64,000 bases of DNA. It comes from Afipia birgiae 34632 (lineage in GTDB: Bacteria > Pseudomonadota > Alphaproteobacteria > Rhizobiales > Xanthobacteraceae). The notes under the pieces were generated by a model. It had not been told where the DNA came from, ran no database searches, and saw only the letters and a program-made list of their open reading frames with translations. Below, one piece after another: positions 1 to 10,705 of this stretch; the stretch's first letter is position 1, and each line of letters begins with the position of its first letter. Made by a program: the position numbers and the translations under genes. Where the stretch lies: contig NZ_HG326652.1 of assembly GCF_000308295.2 (NCBI RefSeq), positions 932,392-996,391 of the forward strand, written 5' to 3'.

Positions 1-97
1 GGCGAGACCAGCACCGCAGCCGCCGGGCTGACGTCCAAACGGCGACCGGCCCGCGCCGGATTGGCGCGGCGGGGACCGTAAAATCGGCCGGATTTGC

Positions 98-126
98 TTG
101 CTTAACTAGGGTGGCGTGGGTATAAG
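98..126 (+). promoter_or_regulatory. Candidate rpsB promoter
   Basis: TTGCTT at 98-103 and TATAAG at 121-126 are separated by exactly 17 bp, a good match to a housekeeping promoter. It lies about 140 bp before the rpsB start, leaving a long 5' leader. Sequence match only. Confidence 0.45.
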
Positions 127-264
127 CCGCGCATCTCACACGGAAGCATGGCTCTAAACAGCCGTCCGGTGGCAACCGGGCCAAGTACTTTTGTCATTCG
201 TGACTTTTGTCGTTGGCTTGTCTTGCTCACACGCTTCCGGAGGAACCAACCGGAGAACACAACT

Positions 265-1260
265 ATGGCGTTACCTGAATTCTCTATGCGTCAGCTATTG
301 GAAGCTGGCGTGCACTTTGGTCACCAGTCTCACCGATGGAATCCGAAAATGGCGGATTACATCTTCGGTGCCCGCAACAACATTCACATCATCGATCTCG
401 CGCAGACCGTGCCGCTGCTTCATCGCGCGCTGCAGGCTGTCAGCGACACCGTCGCCAAGGGCGGCCGCGTGCTGTTCGTCGGCACCAAGCGTCAGGCACA
501 GGACGGCGTGGCGGAAGCCGCGAAGCGCTCCGCGCAGTACTTCGTCAATTCGCGCTGGCTCGGCGGCACGCTGACCAACTGGAAGACCGTGTCCGGTTCG
601 ATCAAGCGTCTGCGTCAGCTCGACGAGATGCTGGGTTCGGGCGAAGGCCATCAGTACACCAAGAAAGAGCGTCTGACGCTGACGCGCGAGCGCGACAAGC
701 TCGACCGCTCGCTCGGCGGCATCAAGGACATGGGCGGCTTGCCCGACCTGATCTTCGTGATCGACACCAACAAGGAAGACATCGCGATTGCGGAAGCCAA
801 CCGCCTGAACATTCCGGTGGCGGCGATCGTCGATACCAACTGCGATCCGAAGGGCATCTCGTATGTCGTTCCCGGCAACGACGACGCCGGCCGTGCGATT
901 TCGCTGTACTGCGATCTCATCGCGCGAGCGGTGATCGACGGCATTTCGCGTGCACAGGGCGGCGCAGGCATCGATATCGGCGCAATGGCCAATCCGACGC
1001 CGGAAGCTGTCGCTCCTGCGAAGTCGGAAGGCTTCCAGGGTCTTGCCGGTCCGCGCGGCGTTGCCGACGACCTCAAGAAGCTCACCGGCGTGTCCGGCGC
1101 GATCGAGAAGAAGTTCAACGACCTCGGCATCTTCCACTACTGGCAGCTTGCTGAACTCGATCACGACACCGCCCACAAGATCGGCGAAGAAGTCGGTCTT
1201 CCGGCGCGTGCTGACGGCTGGGTCGCCCAGTCCAAGGCGCTGACCGCGGAAGCGGAATAA
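265..1260 (+). CDS. rpsB: 30S ribosomal protein S2
   Basis: S2 is a structural protein of the small ribosomal subunit, placed at the head-body junction. The 331-residue product begins [20 protein letters not shown], the usual S2 N-terminus, and carries the conserved [21 protein letters not shown] and [15 protein letters not shown] segments. It is longer than the E. coli protein because of a C-terminal extension of roughly 80 residues, common in alphaproteobacteria. The start is set by GGAG about 9 bases upstream; an open frame reaching back to 148 adds 39 residues unlike any S2 and is rejected. It heads the cluster and is followed by tsf, the classic rpsB-tsf pair. Confidence 0.97.
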   Translation: MALPEFSMRQLLEAGVHFGHQSHRWNPKMADYIFGARNNIHIIDLAQTVPLLHRALQAVSDTVAKGGRVLFVGTKRQAQDGVAEAAKRSAQYFVNSRWLGGTLTNWKTVSGSIKRLRQLDEMLGSGEGHQYTKKERLTLTRERDKLDRSLGGIKDMGGLPDLIFVIDTNKEDIAIAEANRLNIPVAAIVDTNCDPKGISYVVPGNDDAGRAISLYCDLIARAVIDGISRAQGGAGIDIGAMANPTPEAVAPAKSEGFQGLAGPRGVADDLKKLTGVSGAIEKKFNDLGIFHYWQLAELDHDTAHKIGEEVGLPARADGWVAQSKALTAEAE

Positions 1261-1276
1261 GCCTCACAAGGTATCG

Positions 1277-1299
1277 CGCGGCCGGTTCATCCGGCCGCG
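1277..1299 (+). other. Hairpin between rpsB and tsf
   Basis: A perfect 9-bp GC-rich stem (1277-1285 with 1291-1299) has a TTCAT loop, 17 bp after the rpsB stop. No T-run follows, so it is more likely an attenuation or RNA-processing element than a full intrinsic terminator. Confidence 0.45.
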
Positions 1300-1431
1300 A
1301 CTTCCCCCGACGGCGCGTATTGGTTCAGCGACCAGAATACGCGCAAACTTGTATGTAAATCCTGCGCGTCGAATCCGGCTTGCCAGCTCACGCTGCGCCG
1401 CGCGGCCCGCACAGGCAAAGGACATCCCACG

Positions 1432-2355
1432 ATGGCAACGATCACTGCAGCGATGGTCAAGGATCTGCGCGAGAAGACCGGCGTAGGCATGATGGACTGC
1501 AAGCAGGCGCTCAATGAGACCAGCGGCGACATGGAAGCCGCCATCGACTGGCTGCGCAAGAAGGGCCTTTCGAAGGCCGCCAAGAAGGCCGGCCGCGTCG
1601 CGGCGGAAGGTCTGATCGCTGCCATCACCGCCGGCACTAAGGGCGTCGTCGTCGAGGTCAACTCCGAGACCGACTTCGTCGCGCGCAACGAACAGTTCCA
1701 GGGCCTCGTGAAGATGGTCGGTCAGGTCGCGCTCAAGGCCGGCACCGATGTCGAGAAGATCAAGGCCGCCAAGGTTGGCGACATCACCGTCGAGCGTGCG
1801 ATCGCCGATGCAATCGCCACCATTGGTGAGAATATGACGCTGCGCCGCGCGGCCGAGCTTTCGGTCAGCGATGGCGTCATCGCGAGCTACATCCACAATG
1901 CCGTGTTCGACGGCCTCGGCAAGATGGGCGTGCTCGTTGCGCTCGAATCGACCGGCGCGAAAGATGAACTGGCGACTCTCGGCCGTCAGATCGCGATGCA
2001 TGTCGCCGCCGCCAATCCGCAGGCGCTCGATGCCGCAAGCCTCGATCCCGAGGTTGTGCGCCGCGAGAAGGACGTCATGGCTGACAAGTACCGTCAGCAG
2101 GGCAAGCCGGACGCGATGATCGCCAAGATCGTCGAATCGGGTCTGAAGACCTACTACAAGGAAGTGACCTTGCTGGAGCAGGCGTTCATTCACGACAACG
2201 CCAAGTCCGTGGCGCAGGCTGTGAAGGATGCTGAGGGCAAAGTCGGCGCACCTATCAAGGTGACCGGCTTTGTGCGCTATGCTCTGGGCGAGGGAATCGA
2301 GAAGCAGGAATCCGATTTCGCCGCTGAAGTCGCCGCCGCTGCAGGTCAGGGGTAA
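1432..2355 (+). CDS. tsf: Elongation factor Ts
   Basis: EF-Ts is the nucleotide exchange factor that recycles EF-Tu-GDP during translation. The 307-residue length is normal. The N-terminal UBA-like segment [16 protein letters not shown] lies at about residues 12-27 and the EF-Tu contact motif [12 protein letters not shown] at about 79-90; the dimerisation/core domains follow. The ATG is preceded by AAAGGA. It lies 171 bp after rpsB, with a strong hairpin between, so it may have partly independent expression. pyrH follows. Confidence 0.97.
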   Translation: MATITAAMVKDLREKTGVGMMDCKQALNETSGDMEAAIDWLRKKGLSKAAKKAGRVAAEGLIAAITAGTKGVVVEVNSETDFVARNEQFQGLVKMVGQVALKAGTDVEKIKAAKVGDITVERAIADAIATIGENMTLRRAAELSVSDGVIASYIHNAVFDGLGKMGVLVALESTGAKDELATLGRQIAMHVAAANPQALDAASLDPEVVRREKDVMADKYRQQGKPDAMIAKIVESGLKTYYKEVTLLEQAFIHDNAKSVAQAVKDAEGKVGAPIKVTGFVRYALGEGIEKQESDFAAEVAAAAGQG

Positions 2356-2450
2356 CGAGACTTCGCGCGAGCCGGTCGGACTCCGAGCGCATTGAGCAAC
2401 GCCGATTGTTTGCTCCGGAATGCGCTCAATTCGAAAGAGTGAGCGATCGC

Positions 2451-3167
2451 ATGGGTGAACCGGCTTATCGACGTGTCGTGATCAAGGTGTCCGGCGAGTA
2501 TCTCGCCGGGGACCAGTCCTTCGGTATTCACCAGCCCACCATCGACCGGATCGCCGGCGACCTCATCAAGGCCCGTGAACTTGGCGTTGAGATCGCTGTC
2601 GTCGTCGGCGGCGGTAACATCTTCCGCGGCGTCGAGGTCTCGTCCCGCGGTGTGTCCCGCACCACCGGCGACACGATGGGCATGCTTGCCACCATCATGA
2701 ACTGTCTCGCGCTGGAATCGGCGCTTGAGCGCAAGGGTCAGTCGGCGCGCGTGCTGTCGGCTTTCGTCATGCCGCAGGTCTGCGAACTGTTCACGCGCAG
2801 CGCGGCTCACCGGTATCTCGCCGAGGGCCGCATCGTGGTGCTCGCCGGCGGCACCGGCAATCCGTACTTCACCACCGACACCACTGCGGTTTTGCGCGCG
2901 GCCGAGATCGGCGCGCAGGCGGTTCTCAAGGCCACCAACGTGGACGGGGTTTACAGCGCCGATCCGAAGAAGGACAAATCCGCCAAGCGATTTGAACGGC
3001 TGAGCCATTCGCAGGCGGTTGAAGGTGGCTATAAGGTGATGGATGCGACGGCCTTCGCGCTTGCCCGCGAGACGTCGTTGCCTATCATTGTGTTCTCGAT
3101 CGCGGAGCCGGAGTCGATCGGTGCCGTGCTGAGCGGCAAGGGCAAGAGCACCATCGTCTCCGGTTGA
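2451..3167 (+). CDS. pyrH: UMP kinase
   Basis: PyrH phosphorylates UMP to UDP with ATP, the committed step feeding UTP and CTP pools; it is a hexameric cytosolic kinase of the amino-acid kinase fold. The product of 238 residues starts [20 protein letters not shown], with the P-loop-like [27 protein letters not shown] and [13 protein letters not shown] motifs in the expected order. ATG at 2451 is chosen over in-frame GTG 2439 and TTG 2406 because the family starts at MGEP-type sequence and AAAGAG lies 11 bases upstream. It sits between tsf and frr, the standard bacterial order. Confidence 0.95.
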   Translation: MGEPAYRRVVIKVSGEYLAGDQSFGIHQPTIDRIAGDLIKARELGVEIAVVVGGGNIFRGVEVSSRGVSRTTGDTMGMLATIMNCLALESALERKGQSARVLSAFVMPQVCELFTRSAAHRYLAEGRIVVLAGGTGNPYFTTDTTAVLRAAEIGAQAVLKATNVDGVYSADPKKDKSAKRFERLSHSQAVEGGYKVMDATAFALARETSLPIIVFSIAEPESIGAVLSGKGKSTIVSG

Positions 3168-3276
3168 CGCGCTACGCTTCTGCTGACGCTTAAGCCGAAA
3201 AATTGAGCCTGAACAATAAGATACGAGATGCGGCCCAGACGTTGATCCGCATCGGACTTGAAGGGAGTACCATCGC

Positions 3277-3840
3277 ATGGTCGCCGGGAATTTCGACATC
3301 AACGATCTGAAGCGCCGGATGGAAGGCGCGATCAATGCGCTCAAGCACGAACTGGGCGGGTTGCGCACCGGCCGCGCTTCGGCCTCGATGGTCGAGCCCG
3401 TGCAGGTCGAAGCTTACGGCAGCCACATGCCGCTCAATCAGGTTGCGACGGTCAGTGTCCCAGAGCCGCGTCTGCTCTCGGTTCAGGTGTGGGACAAGTC
3501 GATGGTGAAAGCTGTCGAAACAGCGATCGTTAATTCGAACCTCGGTCTGAATCCGGCCACCGAAGGTCAGGTCATTCGTTTGCGCATTCCCGAACTCAAT
3601 GAAGAGCGCCGCAAGGAACTCGTGAAGGTCGCGCACAAGTACACCGAGGCTGCGCGCGTTGCGGTACGCCACGTGCGCCGCGACGGTCTCGACGTGCTCA
3701 AGAAACTCGAGAAGGATCACCAGATCTCCGAGGACGACGAGAAACGCCTTTCGAACGAAGTTCAGAAGGCCACCGATGCGGCCATCGCTGACGTCGACAA
3801 GGCGCTTGCGACCAAGGAAAAAGAAATTCTCACGGTTTAA
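3277..3840 (+). CDS. frr: Ribosome recycling factor
   Basis: RRF, with EF-G, splits post-termination ribosomes. The 187-residue protein has the diagnostic LRTGRAS segment near the N-terminus, the [14 protein letters not shown] region and the Arg-rich helix [26 protein letters not shown]-like ribosome binding site precedes the ATG. It lies about 110 bp after pyrH, and uppS begins 11 bp after its stop, so co-transcription with the lipid-carrier genes is likely. Confidence 0.97.
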   Translation: MVAGNFDINDLKRRMEGAINALKHELGGLRTGRASASMVEPVQVEAYGSHMPLNQVATVSVPEPRLLSVQVWDKSMVKAVETAIVNSNLGLNPATEGQVIRLRIPELNEERRKELVKVAHKYTEAARVAVRHVRRDGLDVLKKLEKDHQISEDDEKRLSNEVQKATDAAIADVDKALATKEKEILTV

Positions 3841-3851
3841 GAGATCGCGCG

Positions 3852-4622
3852 ATGTCGAACGGCGCCATGCCAAAGCCAGAGGACTCGGGTCGTGCCGATG
3901 CGCCGCGGCATGTCGCGATCATCATGGATGGCAACGGGCGCTGGGCGGCGGCGAGGGGACTGCCCCGCGCGGAAGGCCATCGCCGCGGCGTCGATGCGCT
4001 CCGCAAGGTGGTGCGCGCGACGTACGAACTCGGGATTTCCTATCTCACGATCTTCTCCTTCAGCTCGGAAAACTGGTCACGTCCTGCAAGCGAGATCGGC
4101 GATCTGTTCGGACTGCTTCGCCGTTTCATCCGCAACGATCTTGCGACATTGCATGCCGACGGCGTGCGGGTTCGCGTGATCGGCGAGCGTGAGGGACTCG
4201 AATCCGACATCTGCTCGCTTCTCAGCGAAGCTGAAGAACTGACGCGAAACAACACACGGCTGACGCTCGTCGTTGCGTTCAATTATGGATCACGGCAGGA
4301 GATCGCCAATGCGGCGCAGCGCCTTGCGCGCGAAGTCGCTGAGGGCAAGCGCGATCCGGCAACGATCACGACCGACGCGCTCGGCAGTTATCTCGACACC
4401 TCGGACATTCCAGATCCCGACCTGATCATCCGCACCAGCGGTGAGCAGCGGCTGTCGAATTTCCTGATGTGGCAGGCTGCCTACAGCGAACTGGTGTTCG
4501 TTCCGGTTCACTGGCCGGATTTCGACAAGGCCGCGCTTGAAGGCGCGATTGCCGAATACGCGACCCGCGAGCGACGCTTCGGCGGCCTGGTCGCTAAAAA
4601 CGTCGCAAAGACGGGATCGTGA
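3852..4622 (+). CDS. uppS: Undecaprenyl diphosphate synthase (cis-prenyltransferase)
   Basis: UppS condenses isopentenyl diphosphate onto farnesyl diphosphate to make the C55 lipid carrier for peptidoglycan and other envelope glycans. The 256-residue protein carries [11 protein letters not shown] with the catalytic Asp at residue 26, the [10 protein letters not shown] segment, and the C-terminal signature [19 protein letters not shown]. The first roughly 18 residues are a non-conserved leader. Its TGA overlaps the GTG of cdsA by 4 bp (GTGA), indicating translational coupling. Confidence 0.96.
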   Translation: MSNGAMPKPEDSGRADAPRHVAIIMDGNGRWAAARGLPRAEGHRRGVDALRKVVRATYELGISYLTIFSFSSENWSRPASEIGDLFGLLRRFIRNDLATLHADGVRVRVIGEREGLESDICSLLSEAEELTRNNTRLTLVVAFNYGSRQEIANAAQRLAREVAEGKRDPATITTDALGSYLDTSDIPDPDLIIRTSGEQRLSNFLMWQAAYSELVFVPVHWPDFDKAALEGAIAEYATRERRFGGLVAKNVAKTGS

Positions 4623-5473
4623 GCGGCGTGGGCCCCGATACGCCAGCGACACCCGAGGCTGCGAAAGGTTCGAGCAATCTCTTCATGCGTGTCGTTGCGG
4701 CGCTGATCATGGCTCCGCTGACGATTGCGATTGTCTGGATCGGCGGCTGGCCATGGGCCTGCATCGTGATCGCCGCCGCTGCGTTGCTGTATTTCGAATG
4801 GTTGATGATCGTTGGCGCCTCCGGCAACCGATTTGCCGTCGTCGCCGGAATAGCCGCACTGGCGATTGCGGGCATTTGTCTGATGATGCGGCGGACGGAC
4901 CTTGCGCTCGGGATCGTGGCTGTGGGCATTGCGCTCGCTGCTGTTGCCGCACGCGGCCAGCGCGGATGGGTTGCCAGCGGACTGGTTTATGCGGCGGCAG
5001 CCCTGATCGCCTCGATTGTGGTCCGGCGTGACGCTGACCTCGGTTTTGTCGCGCTGATGTTCGTACTTCTGGTCGTCTGGGTGACCGATATTGGCGGTTA
5101 CTTTGCCGGGCGAGGCATCGGCGGACCGAAGCTCTGGCCGCGCGTCAGTCCCAAGAAGACATGGGCGGGCGCGATTGGCGGATTGGTGCTTGGCCTTGCG
5201 ATCGCGGCGGTATTCGCGTGGCTCGGGTTCGGCGCGATGCTTCCGCTCCTTCTGCTTGGCGCTGTGCTGTCGATTGTTTCCCAACTCGGCGACCTGTTCG
5301 AATCTGCGATCAAGCGCCGTTTCGACGTCAAGGATTCGAGCCACATCATTCCCGGTCATGGCGGATTGCTGGATCGGCTCGACGGTTTCGTTGCGGCGAT
5401 CGTTTTTGCCGCTCTTATTGGTTTTATGCGCGGCGGCCTCGATGGCGTCGGCCGTGGTTTCATGGTTTGGTGA
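4619..5473 (+). CDS. cdsA: Phosphatidate cytidylyltransferase
   Basis: CdsA makes CDP-diacylglycerol from phosphatidic acid and CTP, the branch point for all phospholipids. The 284-residue integral membrane protein has about seven or eight hydrophobic helices. The C-terminal family signature is visible as [20 protein letters not shown] followed by DRLDG. It starts with GTG overlapping the uppS stop. dxr starts 2 bp after its stop. The first roughly 20 residues are polar and poorly conserved. Confidence 0.95.
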   Translation: MSGVGPDTPATPEAAKGSSNLFMRVVAALIMAPLTIAIVWIGGWPWACIVIAAAALLYFEWLMIVGASGNRFAVVAGIAALAIAGICLMMRRTDLALGIVAVGIALAAVAARGQRGWVASGLVYAAAALIASIVVRRDADLGFVALMFVLLVVWVTDIGGYFAGRGIGGPKLWPRVSPKKTWAGAIGGLVLGLAIAAVFAWLGFGAMLPLLLLGAVLSIVSQLGDLFESAIKRRFDVKDSSHIIPGHGGLLDRLDGFVAAIVFAALIGFMRGGLDGVGRGFMVW

Positions 5474-5474
5474 T

Positions 5475-6701
5475 ATGATGAACGCTGTTCCGTTGCGTAA
5501 CAACAAGGCTGCGGCCACCACGGTGCGGACCGTTACGGTGCTCGGCGCCACGGGATCGATCGGCGACAGCACGATGGATCTGCTGCGCGCGTCGCCGGAA
5601 CGCTATCAGGTCGAGGCGTTGACGGCGAACAGCAACGTCGAAGGGCTCGCCAGGCTCGCAAAGGAGTTTGGTGCGCGCTTTGTTGCGGTCGCGGATGCGT
5701 CGAAACTCGGCGAACTGCGTGACGCGCTGGCCGGAACGAGCATTGCCAGCGGGGCGGGCGACAGTGCCATCGTCGAAGCAGCCCAGCGGTCGGCCGATTG
5801 GGTGATGGCCGCGGTTAGCGGCGCGGCTGGCCTGAAGCCTGCGCTCGCGGCGGCGGATCGCGGCGCGACGATCGCGCTCGCCAACAAGGAATGTCTCGTT
5901 TGCGCCGGCGACTTCTTCATGGATCGCGCCGCGAAAGCGGGTGCCTGCATCCTGCCGGCGGATTCCGAACACAACGCGCTGTTTCAGGCGCTGGCCTCCG
6001 GCAACCGCGAGGAACTGGTACGCGTCATCATCACGGCATCGGGTGGCCCGTTCCGGACCTGGAAGGCGGCCGACATCGCACAAGCGACACTGGCGCAGGC
6101 CTTAAAGCATCCGAACTGGAGCATGGGCCAGAAGATTACCATCGATTCCGCGTCGATGATGAACAAGGGGCTCGAGGTGATCGAAGCCTCCTATCTGTTC
6201 GCCCTGTCGCCCGACGAGATCGATGTGTTGGTGCATCCGCAATCCATCGTTCACGGCATGGTGGAGTTTTCTGACCGTTCCGTCATGGCGCAGCTCGGGA
6301 CTCCCGACATGCGCACGCCGATTGCGCATTGCCTCGGCTGGCCCGATCGCATTGTGGGGCGCGCAGCGACGCTGGATCTCGCAAAAATCGGCTCGCTGAC
6401 GTTCGAGGCACCTGATTACGACCGGTTCCCGGGATTGAAACTCGCCTATGACGCACTGCGCACGGGCAACGGCGCGACGACCGTCTACAACGCGGCGAAC
6501 GAGGTCGCGGTGGCGGCGTTCGTCGCACAGAGAATCCGGTTTGGCGGCATCGCGCAGCTCGTCGAAGCCACCTTGAACCACTGGGTACGGGCAGGGAATC
6601 TCGCGCCGCTGACGTCGGCTGATGACGCGATTTCCGTTGACCATGATGCGCGAAATAGGGCGGTCACCCTCTTGCCTCAAATTGCCTTAAAGGCATCCTA
6701 G
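5475..6701 (+). CDS. dxr: 1-deoxy-D-xylulose 5-phosphate reductoisomerase
   Basis: Dxr catalyses the committed step of the MEP isoprenoid pathway, turning DXP into MEP with NADPH. The 408-residue protein has the dinucleotide-binding motif [14 protein letters not shown] near residue 20, the metal/substrate segment [20 protein letters not shown], and the signature [23 protein letters not shown] 5475 (or 5478) is the start; the frame is open back to 5091 but that part lies inside cdsA. It supplies precursors to the upstream uppS. Spacing to cdsA is one base, so coupling is likely. Confidence 0.96.
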   Translation: MMNAVPLRNNKAAATTVRTVTVLGATGSIGDSTMDLLRASPERYQVEALTANSNVEGLARLAKEFGARFVAVADASKLGELRDALAGTSIASGAGDSAIVEAAQRSADWVMAAVSGAAGLKPALAAADRGATIALANKECLVCAGDFFMDRAAKAGACILPADSEHNALFQALASGNREELVRVIITASGGPFRTWKAADIAQATLAQALKHPNWSMGQKITIDSASMMNKGLEVIEASYLFALSPDEIDVLVHPQSIVHGMVEFSDRSVMAQLGTPDMRTPIAHCLGWPDRIVGRAATLDLAKIGSLTFEAPDYDRFPGLKLAYDALRTGNGATTVYNAANEVAVAAFVAQRIRFGGIAQLVEATLNHWVRAGNLAPLTSADDAISVDHDARNRAVTLLPQIALKAS

Positions 6702-6747
6702 ATCGTTGGGGATCGGGCCGGCCGGCCTGCTGGTGAGGGATTGGGTT

Positions 6748-7896
6748 GTGGATTTTTTCCTGAATAGTTTCAATGCGTTGAGTCATGGATTGATCGGCTA
6801 CATCATCCCCTTCCTGTTTGTCCTGACCATCGTTGTCTTCTTCCATGAGCTTGGCCATTTCCTCGTCGCCCGCTGGGCCGGGGTGAAGGTTTTAACGTTC
6901 TCGCTCGGCTTCGGCCCGGAACTGTTCGGTTTTAACGACCGTCACGGCACGCGCTGGAAGGTGTCGGCGATCCCGCTCGGCGGCTACGTCAAGTTTTTCG
7001 GCGACGAGTCGGAGGCCAGCACGCCGTCAGCCGATACGCTCCAGACCATGACGGCCGAAGAGCGCAAGGTCAGCTTCCATCACAAGGGCGTTGGCGCTCG
7101 CGCGGCGATCGTCGCGGCGGGTCCGATTGCGAACTTTCTGCTCGCGATCGTGATCTTCGCTGCTCTCTTCACCTTCTTCGGCAAGCCGAGCCAGACCGCG
7201 CGCGTCGATTCCATCCAGGAAAACAGCGCTGCTTCGGCCGCCGGGTTCAAGCCTGGCGATGTCGTGACGGCGATCAACGGCGACCCGATCGAAAGCTTCA
7301 CCGACATGCAGCGCATCGTGAGCACCAAGGCGGGTACGCCGCTGGTGTTCACCATCAAGCGCGGCGATGAGGTCGTGAAACTCAACGGCACGCCTCAGCT
7401 TCGCGAGATCAAGGATTCGTTCGGGAACGTCCACCGGGTCGGCATTCTCGGTATCACCCGTGCCACCGGACCGGGTGATACCGTCACCAAACCAGTGAAC
7501 CCAGCGACCGCTGTTTGGCTGGGCGTCAAGGAGACATGGTTCGTCGTTGACCGGACTGTTGCCTATATCGGCGGAATTTTCACCGGCCGGGAGAATGCCG
7601 ATCAGGTCGGCGGCCCGATCCGGATCGCCCAGATCTCCGGCCAAGTGGCCACCATCGGCCTTTCGGCCCTGATTCACCTTGCGGCCGTCCTCTCGGTTTC
7701 CATCGGCCTGCTGAACCTGTTTCCGGTGCCGCTTCTGGATGGCGGACACCTTTTGTTCTATGCGGTGGAGGCGATTCGCGGAAAGCCTCTGTCGGAGCGT
7801 TCGCAGGAGCTTGGTTTCCGTGTCGGACTGGCGCTTGTGCTGATGCTGATGCTGTTCGCGACTTACAACGACATCCTGCATTTGGCCGCGTCCTGA
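6748..7896 (+). CDS. rseP: Site-2 intramembrane zinc metalloprotease RseP
   Basis: RseP-type proteases cut transmembrane anti-sigma factors and remnant signal peptides in the inner membrane. The zinc motif HELGH lies at residues 33-37 in the first membrane helix. One PDZ domain is clear in the middle (AGFKPGDVVTAINGDPIESF), and the second catalytic motif is LNLFPVPLLDGGH near the C-terminus. GTG 6748 gives VDFFLNSFNALSHG, the family-like start; GTG 6733 and TTG 6706 are in-frame alternatives. It sits between dxr and bamA, the usual arrangement linking envelope stress control with outer-membrane assembly. Confidence 0.93.
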   Translation: MDFFLNSFNALSHGLIGYIIPFLFVLTIVVFFHELGHFLVARWAGVKVLTFSLGFGPELFGFNDRHGTRWKVSAIPLGGYVKFFGDESEASTPSADTLQTMTAEERKVSFHHKGVGARAAIVAAGPIANFLLAIVIFAALFTFFGKPSQTARVDSIQENSAASAAGFKPGDVVTAINGDPIESFTDMQRIVSTKAGTPLVFTIKRGDEVVKLNGTPQLREIKDSFGNVHRVGILGITRATGPGDTVTKPVNPATAVWLGVKETWFVVDRTVAYIGGIFTGRENADQVGGPIRIAQISGQVATIGLSALIHLAAVLSVSIGLLNLFPVPLLDGGHLLFYAVEAIRGKPLSERSQELGFRVGLALVLMLMLFATYNDILHLAAS

Positions 7897-8066
7897 TTGC
7901 GGCTTTTTTGCAGGCGTGGCCGATCAGCAACGTCTTGTAGGGAAATTGGAATTGCCCTGTGAAAGGTCGTTTGCCCATGAGGCAAAATTGGCTACAAGCA
8001 GTGCAATAATTGGGGAATCTCCCGGCCCGGTTTGGCCGGCTTTGGAATGACAAGGGCGCCTAGCGC

Positions 8067-10562
8067 ATGATGGTTGGATTGCGAGTGCTAAGGGGTGGTC
8101 TGGCCGCCGCCCTTATCATGATTGCTTTGCCGGTTGCCGCAGTGGCGACGGCTTCGCTCGTATCGTCACAGGCCATTGCCCAGACTGCGGCCTCCATTGG
8201 CGTGGAAGGCAACCGCCGTATCGAGGCTGATACCATCCGTTCCTATTTCAAGCCGGGCCCCGGCGGTCGCCTCGACAGCGCCCGTATCGATGACGGCCTG
8301 AAGGCCCTGATCGAAACCGGGCTGTTCCAGGATGTGAAGATCAACCAGGCGGGCGGCCGGCTGGTCGTGGTGGTCGTCGAGAACCCGGTCATTGGCCGCG
8401 TCGTTTTCGAAGGCAACAAGAAGGTCAAGGACGAGCAGCTTAACGCCGAAGTCCAGTCCAAGGCGCGCGGAACGCTGTCGCGAGCCATGGTCCAGTCCGA
8501 CACCGCGCGCATCACTGAAATCTATCGCCGCAACGGCCGTTTTGACGTCAAGGTCGAACCCAAGATCATCGAGCAGCCGAACAACCGCGTCGACCTCGTC
8601 TTCGAGGTTACCGAAGGCGCGAAGACCGGCGTGAAGTCGATCGAGTTTATCGGCAACAAGGCATACTCGTCCTATCGTCTGAAGGACGTGATCAAGACCC
8701 GCGAAAGCAACTTCCTCAGCTTCCTCGGTTCCAACGACGTTTATGATCCGGACCGCATCGAGGCCGACCGCGATATCCTGCGCAGGTTCTACCTCAAGAA
8801 CGGATATGCCGACATTCAGATCGTCGCGGCGCTGACCGAGTATGATCCTCAGCGCAAGGGATTCCTTGTGACCTTCAAGATCGAGGAAGGCCAGCAGTAC
8901 CGTGTCGGTTCTGTCGATTTCCAGTCCAGCATTGCGTCGTTCGATGGCAGCTCTCTCCGCAGCCTGTCGCGCGTCAGCGTCGGTTCGATCTACAACGCCG
9001 AAGCCGTTGAAAAATCGGTCGAGGAAATGTCGATCGAGGCGTCCCGTCGCGGTTATGCGTTCGCAACCGTGAAGCCGCGTGGCGACCGCAATTTTGAGGC
9101 GCACACCGTGTCGATCGTGTTCGCGATCGAAGAAGGTCCGCGCACCTATATCGAGCGAATCAACGTTCGCGGGAATACGCGAACCCGCGACTATGTCATT
9201 CGCCGCGAGTTCGATATTTCGGAAGGCGATGCCTACAACCGTGCGCTGGTCGATCGCGCCGAGCGCCGCCTCAAGAACCTCGACTACTTCAAGAGCGTCA
9301 AGATCGTGCCCGAGCCCGGCTCGTCGACGGATCGCGTCGTTCTGAACGTCGATCTCGAAGAGAAGTCGACCGGCGACTTCTCGGTCTCCGGTGGTTATTC
9401 GACCGCGGACGGATTCCTCGGCGAAGTCAGCGTCTCGGAACGCAACCTGCTTGGTCGTGGCCTGTATGCGAAGGCGTCCGTGCAATACGGACAGCGCACG
9501 CAGGGCTACCAGCTCTCGTTCGTTGAACCTTATCTGCTCGGCTATCGCGTGGCCCTGGGTCTCGACTTCTATCAGCGCAAGCAGCTCGCCTCGACCTACG
9601 TGTCCTACGACTCGAAGTCGATGGGCTTCAGCCCGCGCCTCGGTTTCCAGCTGCGTGAAGATTTGAACCTGCAGCTGCGCTATTCGATCTCGCAGCAAGA
9701 AATCACGCTGCCGTTGAATCTGACGAACTGTAACAATAACATCAACAATCCGAACTTGGCGTTCAATCCAACGCCAGCCTATGTCGGAGCCAACTTAGCC
9801 GATCCAAATGTAATTGCTGGCGGGTTTAGCCCGCTAATCGGGGGCAAGAATTGTTTCCAAGATGGCGAAGCTTCTGTCGCTGTGAAGGAAGGACTTGCCA
9901 ACGGGCGTGTCATTACCTCGGCCGTGGGTTACACGCTGGCCTACAACACGCTCGACAACAACAAGGATCCAACCACCGGTATCCTGGCAACCCTGAACCA
10001 GGATTATGCTGGTGTTGGCGGCGACGTCAGCTACCTGAAGACAGTCGGCGACGTGAAACTGTATACGCCGATCGTGTCAGATATCGTCGGCGTGCTGCGC
10101 ATTCAGGGCGGTGTGCTTACGGATACCGGCAAGGGCATCCGCATGCTGGATCATTTCCAGATGGGTCCAAACCTCGTACGCGGTTTCGCGCCGGTCGGCA
10201 TCGGTCCGCGCGATATCACCGAGGGCACCTACAAAGACGCGTTGGGTGGCACCAAGTATTGGGGTGCCTCGGCTGAACTGCAGATGCCGTTCTGGTTCCT
10301 GCCGAAGGAAATCGGCCTGAAGGGCGCGGTCTACGCTGATGCAGGATCGCTGTTCGATTACCAGGGGGCAACTTGTCGGGCAGCGACTTTGGAGTGCCTG
10401 ACGGTCGGCGGTGATGACGGTTTGATCCGGTCGTCAGTCGGTGTCGGTTTGATCTGGCAGTCGCCGTTCGGACCGCTGCGGTTCGACTATGCGGTCCCGC
10501 TGACCAAGGGTAAGTACGACCGGACGCAGGAATTCCGGTTCGGCGGCGGTACGTCATTCTGA
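8067..10562 (+). CDS. bamA: Outer membrane protein assembly factor BamA
   Basis: BamA is the essential Omp85 barrel that inserts beta-barrel proteins into the outer membrane. The 831-residue precursor has a signal peptide of about 38 residues ending near SSQAIAQ, five POTRA domains to about residue 390 (for example GVEGNRRIEADTIRSYF and INVRGNTRTRDYVIRREF), then a 16-strand barrel ending in Phe. Around 9720-9890 the barrel has a long Asn-rich loop with a Cys pair, locally AT-richer than the rest of the gene. A second Cys pair lies near 10375-10400. It follows rseP by 170 bp and precedes lpxD. Confidence 0.96.
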   Translation: MMVGLRVLRGGLAAALIMIALPVAAVATASLVSSQAIAQTAASIGVEGNRRIEADTIRSYFKPGPGGRLDSARIDDGLKALIETGLFQDVKINQAGGRLVVVVVENPVIGRVVFEGNKKVKDEQLNAEVQSKARGTLSRAMVQSDTARITEIYRRNGRFDVKVEPKIIEQPNNRVDLVFEVTEGAKTGVKSIEFIGNKAYSSYRLKDVIKTRESNFLSFLGSNDVYDPDRIEADRDILRRFYLKNGYADIQIVAALTEYDPQRKGFLVTFKIEEGQQYRVGSVDFQSSIASFDGSSLRSLSRVSVGSIYNAEAVEKSVEEMSIEASRRGYAFATVKPRGDRNFEAHTVSIVFAIEEGPRTYIERINVRGNTRTRDYVIRREFDISEGDAYNRALVDRAERRLKNLDYFKSVKIVPEPGSSTDRVVLNVDLEEKSTGDFSVSGGYSTADGFLGEVSVSERNLLGRGLYAKASVQYGQRTQGYQLSFVEPYLLGYRVALGLDFYQRKQLASTYVSYDSKSMGFSPRLGFQLREDLNLQLRYSISQQEITLPLNLTNCNNNINNPNLAFNPTPAYVGANLADPNVIAGGFSPLIGGKNCFQDGEASVAVKEGLANGRVITSAVGYTLAYNTLDNNKDPTTGILATLNQDYAGVGGDVSYLKTVGDVKLYTPIVSDIVGVLRIQGGVLTDTGKGIRMLDHFQMGPNLVRGFAPVGIGPRDITEGTYKDALGGTKYWGASAELQMPFWFLPKEIGLKGAVYADAGSLFDYQGATCRAATLECLTVGGDDGLIRSSVGVGLIWQSPFGPLRFDYAVPLTKGKYDRTQEFRFGGGTSF

Positions 10563-10705
10563 GCTCACATCGGGCTCGCACTTCGACATAGCGGGTTCCA
10601 GCCGTCCGGCTGGAGCCCGCTCAAGTATTTTGTTGCAGGCATTTTCCTTCTGCGGTTCGAGTTCGCGTCGCGGGAAAGTGCATTTTCCTGACCGCGGCGG
10701 GTGGA

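Noticed and set aside
148-264. N-terminal extension of rpsB
   Set aside because: The frame is open, but the added 39 residues are unlike any S2 protein and the ribosome binding site lies before 265.
5091-5474. cdsA-dxr fusion suggested by an open frame before dxr
   Set aside because: This part is cdsA read in the wrong frame; dxr starts at 5475 with its usual N-terminus.
8166-9698. Long minus-strand open frame opposite bamA
   Set aside because: It is an antisense shadow of a high-GC gene; no recognisable domain and no start signal, while the plus strand encodes clear BamA.
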